Assembly: GCA_024760905.1 (NCBI GenBank)
Contig: CM045729.1
Span: 47,558,080-47,622,079, forward strand
Direction: 5' to 3'
Length of the DNA: 64,000 nucleotides
Source of the DNA: Plotosus lineatus
Taxonomy: Eukaryota > Chordata > Actinopteri > Siluriformes > Plotosidae
A program made the position numbers and the translations under genes. Below the pieces are notes generated by a model. The model was not told the origin of the DNA. It saw nothing but the letters and a program-made list of their open reading frames with translations, and made no database searches. Of this stretch, positions 44,911-56,428 are shown piece by piece (the first letter of the stretch is position 1; each line of letters starts with the position of its first letter).

Positions 44911-46600
44911 CTTCTTCTTTTCCTTTCGGCTGTTCCCTTCAGGGGTCGCCACAGTGAATCATCTGCCTCCATCTCACCCTGTCCTCTGCATCTTCTTCTC
45001 TTACACCAACTACCTTCATGTCCTCCTTCACCACATCCATAAAGCTTCTCTTTGGTCTTCCTCTAGGCCTTCTGCCTGGTAGTTCCAACTTCAGCATCCT
45101 ACTACCAATGTACTCACGATCCCTCCTCTGTACATGTCCAAACCATCTCAATCTAGCCTCTCTGGTTTTGTTTCCAAAACTTCCTACATGTGCGGTCCTT
45201 TTGATGTACTCATTCCTGATCCTATCCATCCTTGTTACTCCCAAAGAGAACCTCAACATTTTCATCTCTGCTACCTCTAGCTCTGCCTCCTGTCTTTTCC
45301 CCAGTGCCACTGTTTCAAAACCACACAACATCTGTGGCCTCATCACCGTCTTGTACACTTTTCCTTTCATTCTTTCCGATACCTTCCTATCACACATCAC
45401 ACCGGATACTATTCTCCAACCATTCCAACCTGCCTGCACACGTTTCTTCACCTCTTTTCCACACTCTCCATTGCTCTTGAATGTTGAGCCTAAGTACTTA
45501 AAACCCTCCACCTTCCTTATCTCTGCTCCCTGTAACCTCACTGTTCCTCTTGGGTCCTTGTTGTTCACACACATGTATTCTGTCTTACTGAGGCTGACCT
45601 TCATTCCTCTCCTTTCCAGGGCATACCTCCACCTCTCTAGATTTTCCTGAACTTGTTCTTTGCTCTCACTACAGATCACAATGTCATCTACAAACATCAT
45701 AGTCCATGGGGAATCTTGTCTAACCTCATCTGTCAGCCTGTCCATCACCATAGCAAACAAGAAGGGGCTCAGAGCTGACCCCTGATGCAGTCCCACCTCC
45801 ACCTTGAACTCTTCTGTCACACCGACAGCACACCTCACCACTGTCTAACATCTCTCATACATGTCCTGCAGCACTCTAACATACTTCTGTGACACTCCAG
45901 ACTTCATCATGCAATACCACAGTTCCTCTCTCGGCACCCTGTCATATGCTTTCTCCAGATCCACAAAGGCACAATGCAGCTCCCTCTGACCTTCTCTGTA
46001 CTTCTCTATTAATATCTTCAAAGCAAACACTGCGTCTGTGGTGCTCTTTCTTGGCATGAAACCAAACTGTTTTTCACAAATGCTGACCTCTGCCCTTAGT
46101 CTAGCTTCCAGTATTCTTTCCCATAACTTCATCGTATGGCTCATCAACTCTATCCCTCTGTAGTTGCCACAACTCTGCATGTCTCCCTTGTTCTTAAAAA
46201 TGGGCACCAGCACACTTCTCCTCCATTCCTCCGGCATCCTCTCACTCTCTAAGACCTTGATGAATGTTCTTGTCAGAAAATCTACTGCTACCTCTCCTAG
46301 ACACTTCCATACATCCACCGGTATGTTATGAGGACCCACTATCTTCCCACTCTTCATCCTCTTCAATGCCCCCTCACTTCACCCTTACTAATCTTTGCTA
46401 CTTCCTGGTCCTCAACGGTCACCCCTTCTACTCTTTTTTCTCTCTCATTTTCCTCATTCATCAGCTCTTCAAAGTACTCTTTCCATCTTCCCAGCACACT
46501 TCTGTCATCAGTCAATACATTTCCCACTCTGTCCTTAATCACTCTAACTTGCTGCACGTCCTTCTCATCTCTATTTCTCTGCTGTGCCAACCTGTATAAA
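44911..46600 (-). mobile_element. RTE-clade LINE, reverse transcriptase block
   Basis: This block runs from the frame YRLAQQRNRDEKD (near 46595) to the LINE 3' end at 44911 (GCCGAAAGGAAAAGAAGAAG). The 3'UTR is only about 30 bp. It abuts the 5' edge of the Rex3-like copy. The upstream endonuclease/linker parts are rearranged (see 46630-47322). Confidence 0.9.
44939..46590 (-). pseudogene. RTE reverse transcriptase, two lesions
   Basis: Domain order: KRMKSGKIVGPHNIPVDVW (motif 0/1 region), RRSVLVPIFKNKGDMQSC, NYRGIELMSH, FGFMPRKSTTDAVFAL, FVDLEKAYDRVPR (motif A), GLHQGSALSPFLF, MFVDDIVICSES (catalytic motif C, FVDD), EGFKYLGSTF, and a C-terminal region ending QMIHCGDP at 44939. Only two lesions break it: a one-base deletion near 46366-46370 and one in-frame TAG at 45845-45847. 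In a live element this enzyme copies the LINE RNA at the nicked target. The catalytic residues are intact, so the copy is fairly young, but it lacks an attached endonuclease. Confidence 0.92.
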
Positions 46601-46629
46601 TAATTTTATAAAAATATAAAAGTGTATAA

Positions 46630-46990
46630 AAGTGCATAAGCACTAATAACATTGAACATCATACCTTGAATTTCTAACTTGAGACTCATCACTCTGTCTG
46701 ACACTCTTTTCACTTCCAGAACATTCCTGACAAACCCCGCCTTCAAGATGACGCTTACTCCATTTCTCTTCCCATCCACACCATGAAAAAACAGCTTAAA
46801 CCCTGCTCCTAAGCTTCTCGCCTTGCTACCTTTTCCACCTGGTCTCATGAATACACAGTATGTCCACGTTCCTCCTCTGCATCATTTCAGCCAGCTCTCT
46901 ACTTTTTCCTGTCATAGTTCCAACATTCAAAGTCCCTACTCTCAGTCCTAAACTCATGCTTTTCCTCTTCTCTTTCTGCCTACGTCTTCA
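46630..46990 (-). pseudogene. RTE endonuclease N-terminal fragment
   Basis: The minus-strand frame includes GSKARSLGAGFKLFFHGVDG and SDRVMSLKLEIQGMMFNVIS, homologous to 37510-38185. It stops abruptly after SAYA and is joined by about 30 bp of A/T-rich sequence to the reverse transcriptase block. The segment that should lie between them is missing here and is found inverted just beyond. Confidence 0.85.
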
Positions 46991-47316
46991 AGGAGGAGTT
47001 GAAACAGGCTTTGGGTAGTCAGGAAGTGCTTCCAGATGACTGTACAACCACAGCCAATGTAATCAGGGAGACAGGTAGGAGAGTACTTGGTGTCTCCTCT
47101 GGAAGTAAAGTAGATAAGGAGACTTGGTGGTGGAATGAGGAAGTGCAGGAGAGTGTACAAAAGAAGAGGTTAGCTAAGAAGAAGTGGGACATAGAGAGGA
47201 CTGAAGAGAGTAAACAGGAGTACAGGGAGACACAGCATAAGGCAAAAGTAGCAGTGTCAAAGGCCAAACAGAGGGTGTACGATAACTTATATGATAGGTT
47301 GGACAGTAAGGAGGGA

Positions 47317-47322
<6 letters not shown>
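46991..47322 (+). pseudogene. RTE inter-domain segment, inverted
   Basis: The frame KQALGSQEVLPDDCTTTAN to KETWWWNEEVQESVQKKRLA and AKQRVYDNLYDRLDSKEGEN is the RTE region between endonuclease and reverse transcriptase, but lies on the + strand, opposite to its neighbours. It ends at EGEN, exactly where the reverse transcriptase block begins (LYRLAQQ), and both broken ends share an AAAATTAT word. Confidence 0.85.
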
Positions 47323-47388
<66 letters not shown>

Positions 47389-47390
47389 AC
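47322..47390. repeat. (TA)n(CA)n microsatellite
   Basis: About 45 bp of TA passing into about 22 bp of CA at the broken end of the inverted RTE segment. Confidence 0.95.
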
Positions 47391-47404
47391 CCAATTCCAA
47401 GCAA

Positions 47405-47790
47405 TTGGAATTGCCACAGTGGTGCAGTGGTTTGCAGATCCGCCTCACAGCAAGATGGCCTGGGTTTAATTCCTGTGCTTGGGTATATCTCAGTGGAGCT
47501 TAAATGTTCTACCCATGCTTGCATGCTTCAAGAGACGTGGGTTTCTTCCAAATATTCTGTTTTTTGCCCTCAGTCCAAAAACATGTATATTAGGCCAATT
47601 GGCTGTTTCAACTCACCCCTTGGTGTGTGATTAGTTGTATGTGTGTTGAACCTGCAATGGTTTGGCAAACTGTCTAAGGTGTACTCCGCCCTCGACTAGA
47701 GTTGGCTGAAATGATCTCCAGCCTCCCCACAACCTTAATTAAGACTAAGCAGCTTCAAAAATTAATGAATGTAATGAAGATCTCTTGTTG
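47405..47790 (+). repeat. Family C
   Basis: CCACAGTGGTGCAGTGGTTT, GCCTCACAGCAAGATGGCCT, ACATGTATATTAGGCCAATT, CTAAGGTGTACTCCGCCCTC and an AATGAATGTAATG tail. Confidence 0.88.
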
Positions 47791-48720
47791 ATGTGAGCAG
47801 GGGACCACTCTGAAAATTCTTCTCCAACACATCCCAAAGACCTTAGAGCCAAAACTTTGGTTTAGAGCCTTTCATGTGTGAAAATGATTTCCCTTGCTCC
47901 CTGTACTGCATGTTCACAATCTGAGCAAGATTTTTTAGCATTGATGTCCTGAACAACAGTCAGGAACAAAAAAAAAAAACCTTCCACTGATGGGACCTGG
48001 TCATTCAGCTTGTCTGCTGACTCCATTTTATTGTTGTATAAATGTGCTGAGCCTTGATTTGACTAATTGAAGTAATTCAAGATGATAACACTACCTCCAG
48101 TGGCTTCTACAGTGGCTACTATGCATGAGGGGTACATTACTTCATGTATTTCCCTACTTAACCTGGCATGCCAAAAATACTCCAGGAATATTATTTAATG
48201 GCCACACAGCATTTCAGTCCCAATATAGTTAGATCTTGTCGTATTTTTTTACTGTGTAACCTTAAAGTGTTTAATTGTTCTCCTTTCATTATGGTGAGTC
48301 AACATTTTTTCTTACCTCACTTCTTTTTTTGAAGCAGTCTTCGAAGTTGTTTTCTTTTCTTGATTCAAGCCAATATTTTGGACCTTCTGAAACAGTAACA
48401 TTTTTCTAGAATCATAGGATAGGTCTTCGAATGTTTTTTTTTTTTTAATTACGCACTGCTTCATTTTAGGTTAAAATAATTTTTGACAGTTGAATTATAT
48501 TTATCACTGAAGTAGGTTTCCAGGAATGTGTATGTTAATATAATTCCATGTGAGAATACAAAAAGTAGCATATGGCCCTTTTTTCACCAACGCAACTGGA
48601 CCCTCATAAGTTACAGACATGCTTTTGCAGGACACTCAGAACACTTTCGCAGAGAACCGTCAGCAACACAACCTTCTGCAGCATAACAATTGTATGTTAC
48701 CATACGATTCTTACGGTAAT
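47791..48720. other. Unique intron sequence
   Basis: No gene or repeat recognised. Confidence 0.5.
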
Positions 48721-48734
48721 CATATATTTTTCTG

Positions 48735-48740
<6 letters not shown>

Positions 48741-48769
<29 letters not shown>

Positions 48770-49105
48770 TTTCATTTCAGCCTTTTCCCTTTATCAGGGG
48801 TCAGCACAGCAAATGATTTGCATGTTTGATTTGGCATAGGTTTTTACATCTGATCCCCTTCCTGACACAACCCTTTAGCAAGGGACAGAAACACGCTGAC
48901 AGCTTTGCAGCTACTCTTTACGAAAGTCAGCAATGGTTCTTTTACATGAACCTCTCACCATAGACAGTGCGAGACATGGCCCGCCTTTGATAACCCAGTT
49001 AGCTGCACTGGGGGGGCAGTGACAACCTTGTGGAGAGTGGGACTCGAACCCCCAACCTTTGGATCAGCGATCCAGTGCCCTATACCACTAGACCACCACT
49101 GCCCC
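48741..49105 (-). repeat. SINE family B, RTE-type tail
   Basis: The minus-strand head near 49105 (GGGGGCAGTGGTGGTCTAGT) with GGGTTCGAGTCCC; the tail near 48775 reads GCTGACCCCTGATAAAGGGA. A (TA)n run follows the tail. The flanks TTTTTCTGTAATATA (near 48728) and TTTTTCTGCAATATA (near 49108) are the target duplication. Confidence 0.9.
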
Positions 49106-49121
49106 CTTTTTCTGCAATATA

Positions 49122-49644
49122 AAAGGCTGTTAATCGTCACCTCAATTGTTACAGAATCATGCCATTGAAGGGAAGAGGATGAAGCTGAGGGGAAAAAAAA
49201 CCCTCTGTTTTTTGCATCTTCACCATGGGGTCTTTCCTCCTTTAGGTACCACGGATATCCATGTGAAAGTTATATCAGTGAGAAAGGGGTATTCAATGGA
49301 ATCTTCTGGCTCTTCAGATGTGTATAGCGGTGTATTTCCTCCATACCATAAAAATTACTTAATCAAGTAGTGGGTAGAATAGAGAAATAAAACAAAAAGT
49401 TGGCCCATTCCTGAACTTTTCGGTACTCCACAGAGAATGATCATCATACAAGAATCACACTTATCAAAGACCAACCAAATAAGCATCCCTTTTAAGCAGT
49501 TATACTATATGATCTCTAAAAGTGTAAAAATATGTGTAAAATAATATTTCACAAATGAGAATGAGGTGAATTTCATTGAATTTGAACAGCAGTTGTAAAT
49601 TAATGTTATGAAATGTGTGCAAATCCATTCATCAATCTATATAT
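49122..49644. other. Unique intron sequence
   Basis: No gene or repeat recognised. Confidence 0.45.
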
Positions 49645-49925
49645 CCAGTCATGGTGGGATGGTGGAGCTATTCCCAGTTGACTTTAGGCTAGAGGGAGGT
49701 ACATCTTGAACAGCTCTTAGGTCTGTTGCAGGGCTAACATTGAGACACCTATAGGCAAGCTGGACTACTCAGTTTACCGAATCTTCATACAATTAGAGTG
49801 AGAAAGGAAACAGGAGCACCCAGAGGAAACCCATTCAAGCACGGAAAGAACTGCTCCAATCAACCCCTTGGATTGAATCACTTGTGATGAGACAACAGTT
49901 CTAACTACAAAACTGTGCCACTTGA
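49645..49925 (-). repeat. Family C, diverged
   Basis: Minus-strand family C: GTGGCACAGTTTTGTAGTTA near 49922, GGTTTCCTCTGGGTGCTCC near 49820, GTTCAAGATGTACCTCCC near 49700. Confidence 0.75.
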
Positions 49926-50521
49926 TTAAATAAACAGGGTTTTGGATTTTCATTTATTTCATTCTCTAGGAGCTAGACATTTTCAATCTTTACTATATAT
50001 ATATATCTATAAAATATTTCAAGACAAGATGCCTGCTGTACAAGGTAGCTGTTCGTTTGGTCAGGGTTGACAGGCAAAACCTGTTCAAAATATGCCATGC
50101 TTTTTTCCACTGTGAAACAGGAGACGGAGTTTGAGTTCTACAAAAAAAAGATTATTTTGCTTAGCCTGCTCTGACCTTAGAATTAAATGATGAATGATGG
50201 CTCTTGCTGGGGTCCTGGCCAGTTTATTTGTGTTTGGTGCTTTTGAGACACTTTTATAAGAGTAATCCTCTTGGTTTAAATTTAATTCATGCTCTGTTGG
50301 GTTTGCTATTATCTTCTATGACATATATTAAAGAGAGTGTAATAAGCAAGTTTCAGAAGGATCAGAAGCTATCTAATAGGACTTTGGATGGAAGTAGAAT
50401 AACTCAAGTAGAAACATTATACAATATGTGAAATGCTTGTCCTTAAAGACTTAAAAGTGGTTCAAAGAGTTCAGCAAAAAAACGACTGCAAAGTTAAAGG
50501 AAACTAGACTCCAAACACAAT
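49926..50521. other. Unique intron sequence
   Basis: No gene or repeat recognised. A 75-codon open frame at 50204 has no recognised relatives. Confidence 0.45.
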
Positions 50522-50525
50522 ATAC

Positions 50526-52155
50526 AGTGATGTGAAAAAATTAAGACACCCTTTAAATAGTCAACTTTCTATTAAGAAATGTTCACATAGCGATATATAA
50601 TCTTGTTTTTATTTATTTCTGGAAAAGAAAGAATGATTTAATTGTAATTAAACAACATGAATGTAATTATTTTTACCCATCAAACAAAAAATATGAGCAA
50701 CGATGCATATTTCAATGGAGGAAAAAAATTAGGAACCCCCCCCCCCCCCACATATTTTCACACTTAAAATGGCTATAATCACACACAGGTATGTCAGTTC
50801 AAATGCACATGATCAGAACATTTTTACCAAGCATTTTGAAGAAGTCTCACCCGAATTAAACCTCAGACATTTACTTTGGTGGGCCTCTGTCTGTTGAAGT
50901 GAGACTGAGCACCATGGTGAGATCCATAGAGTTGTCTGAAGCCCTCAGAAATAAAGTTGCGGCTGCTTATGAGTCTGGTAAGAGATTTAAAAAGACACTG
51001 AAAGAATTTGACGCCAGCCATTCCACCATCTGAAAAGTTGTTTACAAGTCGAGGATATTCAAAACAACTGCCACCATGCACAGATCTGACCATCCAAGCA
51101 AGTTCACCCCCAGAGCAGAGCACAAGATGCTAAAGGAAATCATCAGAAGTCCTAAAATATCATCACGGGAGCTACAGCAGGATCTTGCTACTGTTGATGT
51201 GAAAGTGCATGACTCTACTATCAGAAAGAGACCACAGAAGTTTAACCTTAATGGGAGATGTACAAAAAAGGAAAATTTTGCTCTCTCATAAGAACATTAA
51301 GGCCAGACTAAAGTTTGCCATAGAAAACGCAGACAAAGATCATGTCTTCTGGAATAATGTTCTTTGGCCAGATGAGTCTAAAGTTGAATTATTTGGACAC
51401 CAGAACAGAAGACATGATTGGTGGAAACCAAATACAGCATTCCATGGAAAGAAACTCATACAAATGGTGAAATATGGAAGTGGAAATGTCATGCTTTGGG
51501 GATGCTTTCCTGCAATAGGACCTAGCCAGACCAGCATCATAGAATCCACCACAAATTCTACTGTTACAAGAGGGTGTTTGAAGAACATGTGAAACCATCT
51601 GTAGAAAAAAACCTGAAGCTGAACTGGATGCAGCAACATGGCAATGACCCAAAACATACTAGTAAATCCACCATAGATTGGCTGAAAACGAAGAAGTGGA
51701 ATGACCAGGTCAAAGCCCAGATCTTAATCCCGTTGAGATGCTGTGGAGTGACTTGAAACGGGCTGTGCAGCCAAGAAACACCTCAAACATCTCACAGCTG
51801 AAAGAATTCTGCATTGAGGACTGGGGAAAACTTTCCTCAGATAGATGACAGAGACTGGTAGATGGTTACAAGAAACATCTCACTAAAGTTATTTAGCGCA
51901 AGGGGGTAACACTCGCTCTTAGGGGTTCAGAGGGTTTTTTTTTTTTTTCCTCCAATGAAATATGCATTGTTCATATCTTTTGTTTGATGAGTACAAGTAT
52001 GTAATGTATGTTGTATAATCACAATTAAATCACTCTAGTTTCTGGAAATAAATAAAACAAGATTGGACATTGTTATGTGAGTGTTTCTTAACAATGAGTT
52101 GATTATTTTGACTTGACTTTTGAGTTGACTGGGGTATCCTAATTTTTTCACGTGA
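50526..52155 (+). mobile_element. Second Tc1/mariner transposon, decayed
   Basis: The ends CAGTGATGTGAAAAAATTAA and the inverse TTAGGATACCCC-type/AATTTTTTCACGTGACT (52138-52153) form terminal repeats next to TA dinucleotides. A C-run is present near 50739-50750. It is a different family from the copy at 11470. Confidence 0.88.
50914..51896 (+). pseudogene. Tc1-like transposase pseudogene
   Basis: The start MVRSIELSEALRNKVAAAYE leads a helix-turn-helix region, interrupted by a TGA near 51031. Downstream, in other frames, come VLWPDESKVELFGHQNRR (first catalytic Asp), YGSGNVMLWGCF and QQHGNDPKHTSKSTIDWL (second Asp). The PDLNPVEMLWSDL-type Glu region is present near 51715-51755 but out of frame. 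At least one stop and several frameshifts make it inactive. Confidence 0.9.
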
Positions 52156-52156
52156 C

Positions 52157-53130
52157 TATAAACAAAATCCAGTTTTATAATGATTGGATGAATTGATTGA
52201 TTCATTATTAATATTGGTCTGGCATCTATTATTTTCCTATTATTGAGTATAAAAAATACTACAAAATCTATAATGGAATGAATTACCCGACCATACCTGA
52301 GGCAGACTGCCAAGCTCTTTTGTCTGTCATTCAATTTTTCTGCCTTCTGAGTGCAAGGAGAGCTTGTGGCTGTCAATAATGGAAACAGTCCGTCTTGGCA
52401 GAGTAATGAATGGTCACATACTGCTTTGTCATGGCCAGTCCACCAGGAAATTACATTGCCTTTCAAGTCAGTCTGTTTGAATATAGGAATGAGTTGGCGA
52501 AAGCTCAGGGACAAAGTTGCATAAATGATACTGCTCTCTTTGCAGGCACATTTTTCTCTGCTAGCCCGCGCGTACAGTGGTGTTGATGGTTTTGACAAAA
52601 ACATTTGTTGTCGACAGAGTCCCACAAATCTATAACAACATCAATATCATTAGTATATTCACCCCTTGCCCTATTGATGTAACTGGTGCTTATGTGTATT
52701 GATCAGACACTGTATATAGAGTACATGGATGAAATAAGGTTATTTCAGTGATTTACATCTGCTTAATCATAAGTAAATTTGATGTTCCTACCAGACTGGC
52801 ACATGGAGCTGTATGCTGCACGAGCTCCAGTTTAACACTAGAGGGCACCAGCGCGCTACAATAATACTTCTCGTTCACTACGTTGCACTAAGAAGCTCAA
52901 GTTTTTGATATAAATGTACTTGACAACTCGAAAATATTCAGTGTACTTCAATAATTACAGCAGTCATCTTCAGCATTCATGCTCAGGCTGCCATGCTACA
53001 TGAGTTTAAGGGATTATTCACTGGTTAAATAGATTTAATACAGCTTACTGTTGTTTCCATAAAGTGTTCTTCTGCAACCTAATTTACTGATAAACATGAA
53101 GTTCTACTAGTTAGAAAACTGACAAAAAAA
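52157..53130. other. Unique intron sequence
   Basis: No gene recognised. An A-run lies near 53126-53141. The minus-strand open frame 52035-52625 overlaps the transposon end and looks fortuitous. Confidence 0.45.
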
Positions 53131-53155
53131 AAAAAAAAAAAGGATTTGCATACAC

Positions 53156-53512
53156 AGTAGCCATCTGTGTAGTGATTAACACGTTTTCCTCACAGCAAGA
53201 AGGTCCTGGGTTCGAGTCCAATGTTTCTGTGTGGACTTTGCATGTTCTTCCTGTGCTTGCATGGATTTTTTTCTGGTTATTCTAGTTTCCTCCCACAGTC
53301 CAAACACATACACATTAGGCTAACTGGCAGCTCCAAATCACCCCGGGGTGAGTGTGAGTGGTTGCATGTGTGTATCACCCATCTAAGCTTGGGTGTACTG
53401 CTCATGTCTGGCATGCTGTACCCTGCCTTCGCCCAGTGTTGTCTGAGAGAGACTCCAGCTTCCCCTCAACCCTAATCGTAGGATTAGTTGGTTTGGCATG
53501 AGTGAATAAGTC
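53156..53512 (+). repeat. Family C
   Basis: CCTCACAGCAAGAAGGTCCT, GACTTTGCATGTTCTTCC, ACATTAGGCTAACTGGCAGC, CCCTGCCTTCGCCCAGTG. Confidence 0.88.
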
Positions 53513-53514
53513 GT

Positions 53515-53675
53515 GTATATCCGACCACTTGATTCTACTAGGGTTGGAGGGAGGTTGGAGCCTTTCTCAGCAAAACTCTGGGAGGACCCTAAAGAAACGC
53601 CCCAATACTCGAACCCAAGATCTCCTTGATGTGAGGTGAATGTTCTAACCACTATGCTACCCTGTGACCCTGAAT
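53515..53675 (-). repeat. Family C, shortened
   Basis: Minus-strand head near 53670 (GGGTAGCATAGTGGTTAGAA) with CACATCAAGGAGATCTTGGG, then joined to the GGCTCCAACCTCCCTCCAAC end; the middle is deleted. Confidence 0.7.
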
Positions 53676-53704
53676 ACATAATATGAAAATTGAGAATATA
53701 ATGG

Positions 53705-54025
53705 GAGACAGTGAGGGGCTTTAGGGTTATGGAACAATGTTGACATTGACACCAAATCCTTTCGACTCATCAGGCCAGAGATTATGCCAGTTTCTGTTGC
53801 ATTAAGCGATTAGGAGTTGAACTCCTTCTGGATGGGAGTCCATCTGACTTTACCATCCCTGTATTAAGCGGTATCAATTTTTCATGCTGGGAGGGACATT
53901 GGTGCATTCATGGCTAAGATCTTGCTCAAGGGTCTCAGCATAGTGGGGGGTCTGAGTGAATTTGAACAAACTCACGACCTCCGGATCAGGAGCCCAACAC
54001 CCTGACCACCACCAGTTCCACCATA
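53705..54025 (-). repeat. SINE family A, old copy
   Basis: The minus-strand head near 54020 (GGTGGTGGTCAGGGTGTTGG) and GAGTTTGTTCAAATTCACTC, then AAGCACCGG-type and GACTCCCATCCAGAAGGAGT. Much more diverged than the other family A copies. Confidence 0.65.
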
Positions 54026-54039
54026 CTTTTCATTAGGTG

Positions 54040-54960
54040 CTGGCGGCCGGCGCTACTATTCGCCTAGCGCAGGTTATATTTATAATAGTAAATAATAATA
54101 TTTAATAATATAATAATAATCTTTAATAAAAAACATTTTCATGGCTTTGTTAAGCTATGTACTTGCCAACACAATCACTGGTTTTGATAATTTCTCAATC
54201 GGTTCACTTCCGATATCCCATGATGCACTATGCTGCTTCATTCAAAAGCACGGCCCTTTTTATATACGTGCCGCCATTTGCCTGTGCTCCCGTGTAGATT
54301 TAGATCGTGACGGGTCGTACAAACCCGGGTAAAATATAGTCCAAGCTGATGTGAGTCGTACCGACAAGCATGGCGCCGAAGCAAAGCAGACCTAAACAAC
54401 CAACATTAAATACGTTGTGGAAGCGACTCAAGACCAATGATTCCACTGTTTCTGAAACATCCGTATCTCATGAAATAAGGAAAAAAGTTTTATGTCATGT
54501 CCGAACACAAATTATTTCTTGATTGCACTGAGTGATAATAGTGAAAACCCCCAATTAAACGAGCCTAATCTTATTCTCCTAAAATTATATCACATAAACA
54601 GTTTTGACAGATTAGGGTGGCAGTTTGATTCACAAATGTTCTATATTAGTAAGGTAACTGTTAGATTTTTCAAATAAGAAGTTGTATGTACTTTCCTTTG
54701 AGAAGTAAGTCGAGTATTCTTGTAACAAATACTATTTTTTTATCATATAAACTTTTAGCTTTATTCGCTTCTAGCTTGTCTGATTTTCTCATAAATATGG
54801 GCCCAGAATGCACCACAGAGCACATGAATTTTAATTTTTTTTTTTCTGTGGTGACCCCCAAGACCCCCCTGCGGAAGGGGACACCCCCATCCCCATGCTA
54901 ACCCCAAGCTAAACAATTTCCAACCCCTACTTATCAATATCCTCCTTCTACTCTAAAACT
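54040..54960 (+). other. Unclassified region with a possible exon
   Basis: Near 54371 an ATG opens MAPKQSRPKQPTLNTLWKRL and continues about 18 more residues before stopping. It sits in a short CG-containing stretch unlike its AT-rich surroundings. The composition resembles the start of some DNA-transposon or domesticated transposase proteins, but I cannot assign a family. The rest of the region has no recognised content. Confidence 0.3.
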
Positions 54961-55011
54961 TAATGAATACCCTGAGTTCCACTATGGAACAATATAATGC
55001 ATTAAAAAAAA

Positions 55012-55535
<524 letters not shown>

Positions 55536-55537
55536 GG

Positions 55538-55890
55538 ACGGCACAGTGGTGAAGTGGTTAACACGTCCGCCTCACAGCAAGAAGATCCTGGGTTTGAGTT
55601 CTGGGCTCGAGCATTTCTGTGTGGAATTTGCATGTTCTCCTCGTGCTTGCATGGGTTTCCTTTGGGTATGCCAGTTTCATCACACAGTCCAAAGATACAC
55701 ACATTAGGTGAATTGGCTGTTTCGAAGTGATTGTAGGTGTGGATGTGACTGTGAATGGTTGTGTTTGTTGCCCTGTGATATTCTGGGGAGCTGTTCAGAA
55801 TGTATCATCTTCTCCCACTGATGGTTAAGATTAGGCTCCAGCCTCCCTGTAACCTTAATAGTGGGATTAAGCATCCTGTCAAGCGAGTGT
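55538..55890 (+). repeat. Family C
   Basis: GGCACAGTGGTGAAGTGGTT, ACACGTCCGCCTCACAGCAA, GTGTGGAATTTGCATGTTCT, CAGTCCAAAGATACACACAT, and the GGCTCCAGCCTCCCTGTAAC end. Confidence 0.9.
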
Positions 55891-56063
55891 GTGAAAATCA
55901 AAATAAGAACTGATGTCCATCTGAGGAATAAAACATGCATGTCAGTCTGCAAAATAAATACACATTCATGTAGACTTACCACATCAGTCACCATATTGTT
56001 TGCTGTTAATAAAGTTTTGTTGATAGTGTTATGTGTAGACACTGGGTGAAGTCTTACCAGGCT

Positions 56064-56416
56064 CTATCTGTCTGTCTTCCTTTCGGCTTTTTCCCTTTTA
56101 CTCGGGAGTCGCCACAGCGAATCATCTGATTCGCACGTTTGATGTGGCAGAGGTTTTTACGTCGGATGCCCTTCCTGTCACAACCCTTTTAGCAAGGGAC
56201 AGAAACACGCTGACGACTTTGCAGCTACTCTTTACGAAAGTCAGCAATGGTTCTTTTACATGCCTCACACCATAGACAGTGACAGACATGGCCCGCCTTT
56301 GATAACCCAGTTATCTGCACTGTGGGGACAGTGACAACCTTGTGGAGAGTGGGACTCGAACCCCCAACATTTGGATCAGCAATCCAGCACCCTATACCAC
56401 TAGACCACCACTGCCC
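56064..56416 (-). repeat. SINE family B, RTE-type tail, 12-bp TSD
   Basis: TCTTACCAGGCT at 56052-56063 and 56417-56428. The head is near 56416 (AGGGCAGTGGTGGTCTAGTG) with GGGTTCGAGTCCC. Minus-strand tail GGCGACTCCCGAGTAAAAGG, GCCGAAAGGAAG and (GACA)n. Nearly full length and young-looking. Confidence 0.93.
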
Positions 56417-56428
56417 TCTTACCAGGCT

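Noticed and set aside
45018..45650. 210-codon + strand frame opposite the RTE reverse transcriptase
   Set aside because: It is the antisense shadow of a recognised reverse transcriptase with all its motifs on the other strand.
46999..47469. 156-codon + strand frame as a host gene
   Set aside because: The first 108 residues are the RTE inter-domain segment and the rest is microsatellite and repeat sequence.
52035..52625. 196-codon minus-strand frame as a gene
   Set aside because: It starts in the terminal region of a Tc1 element, has no recognisable domain and no splice context.
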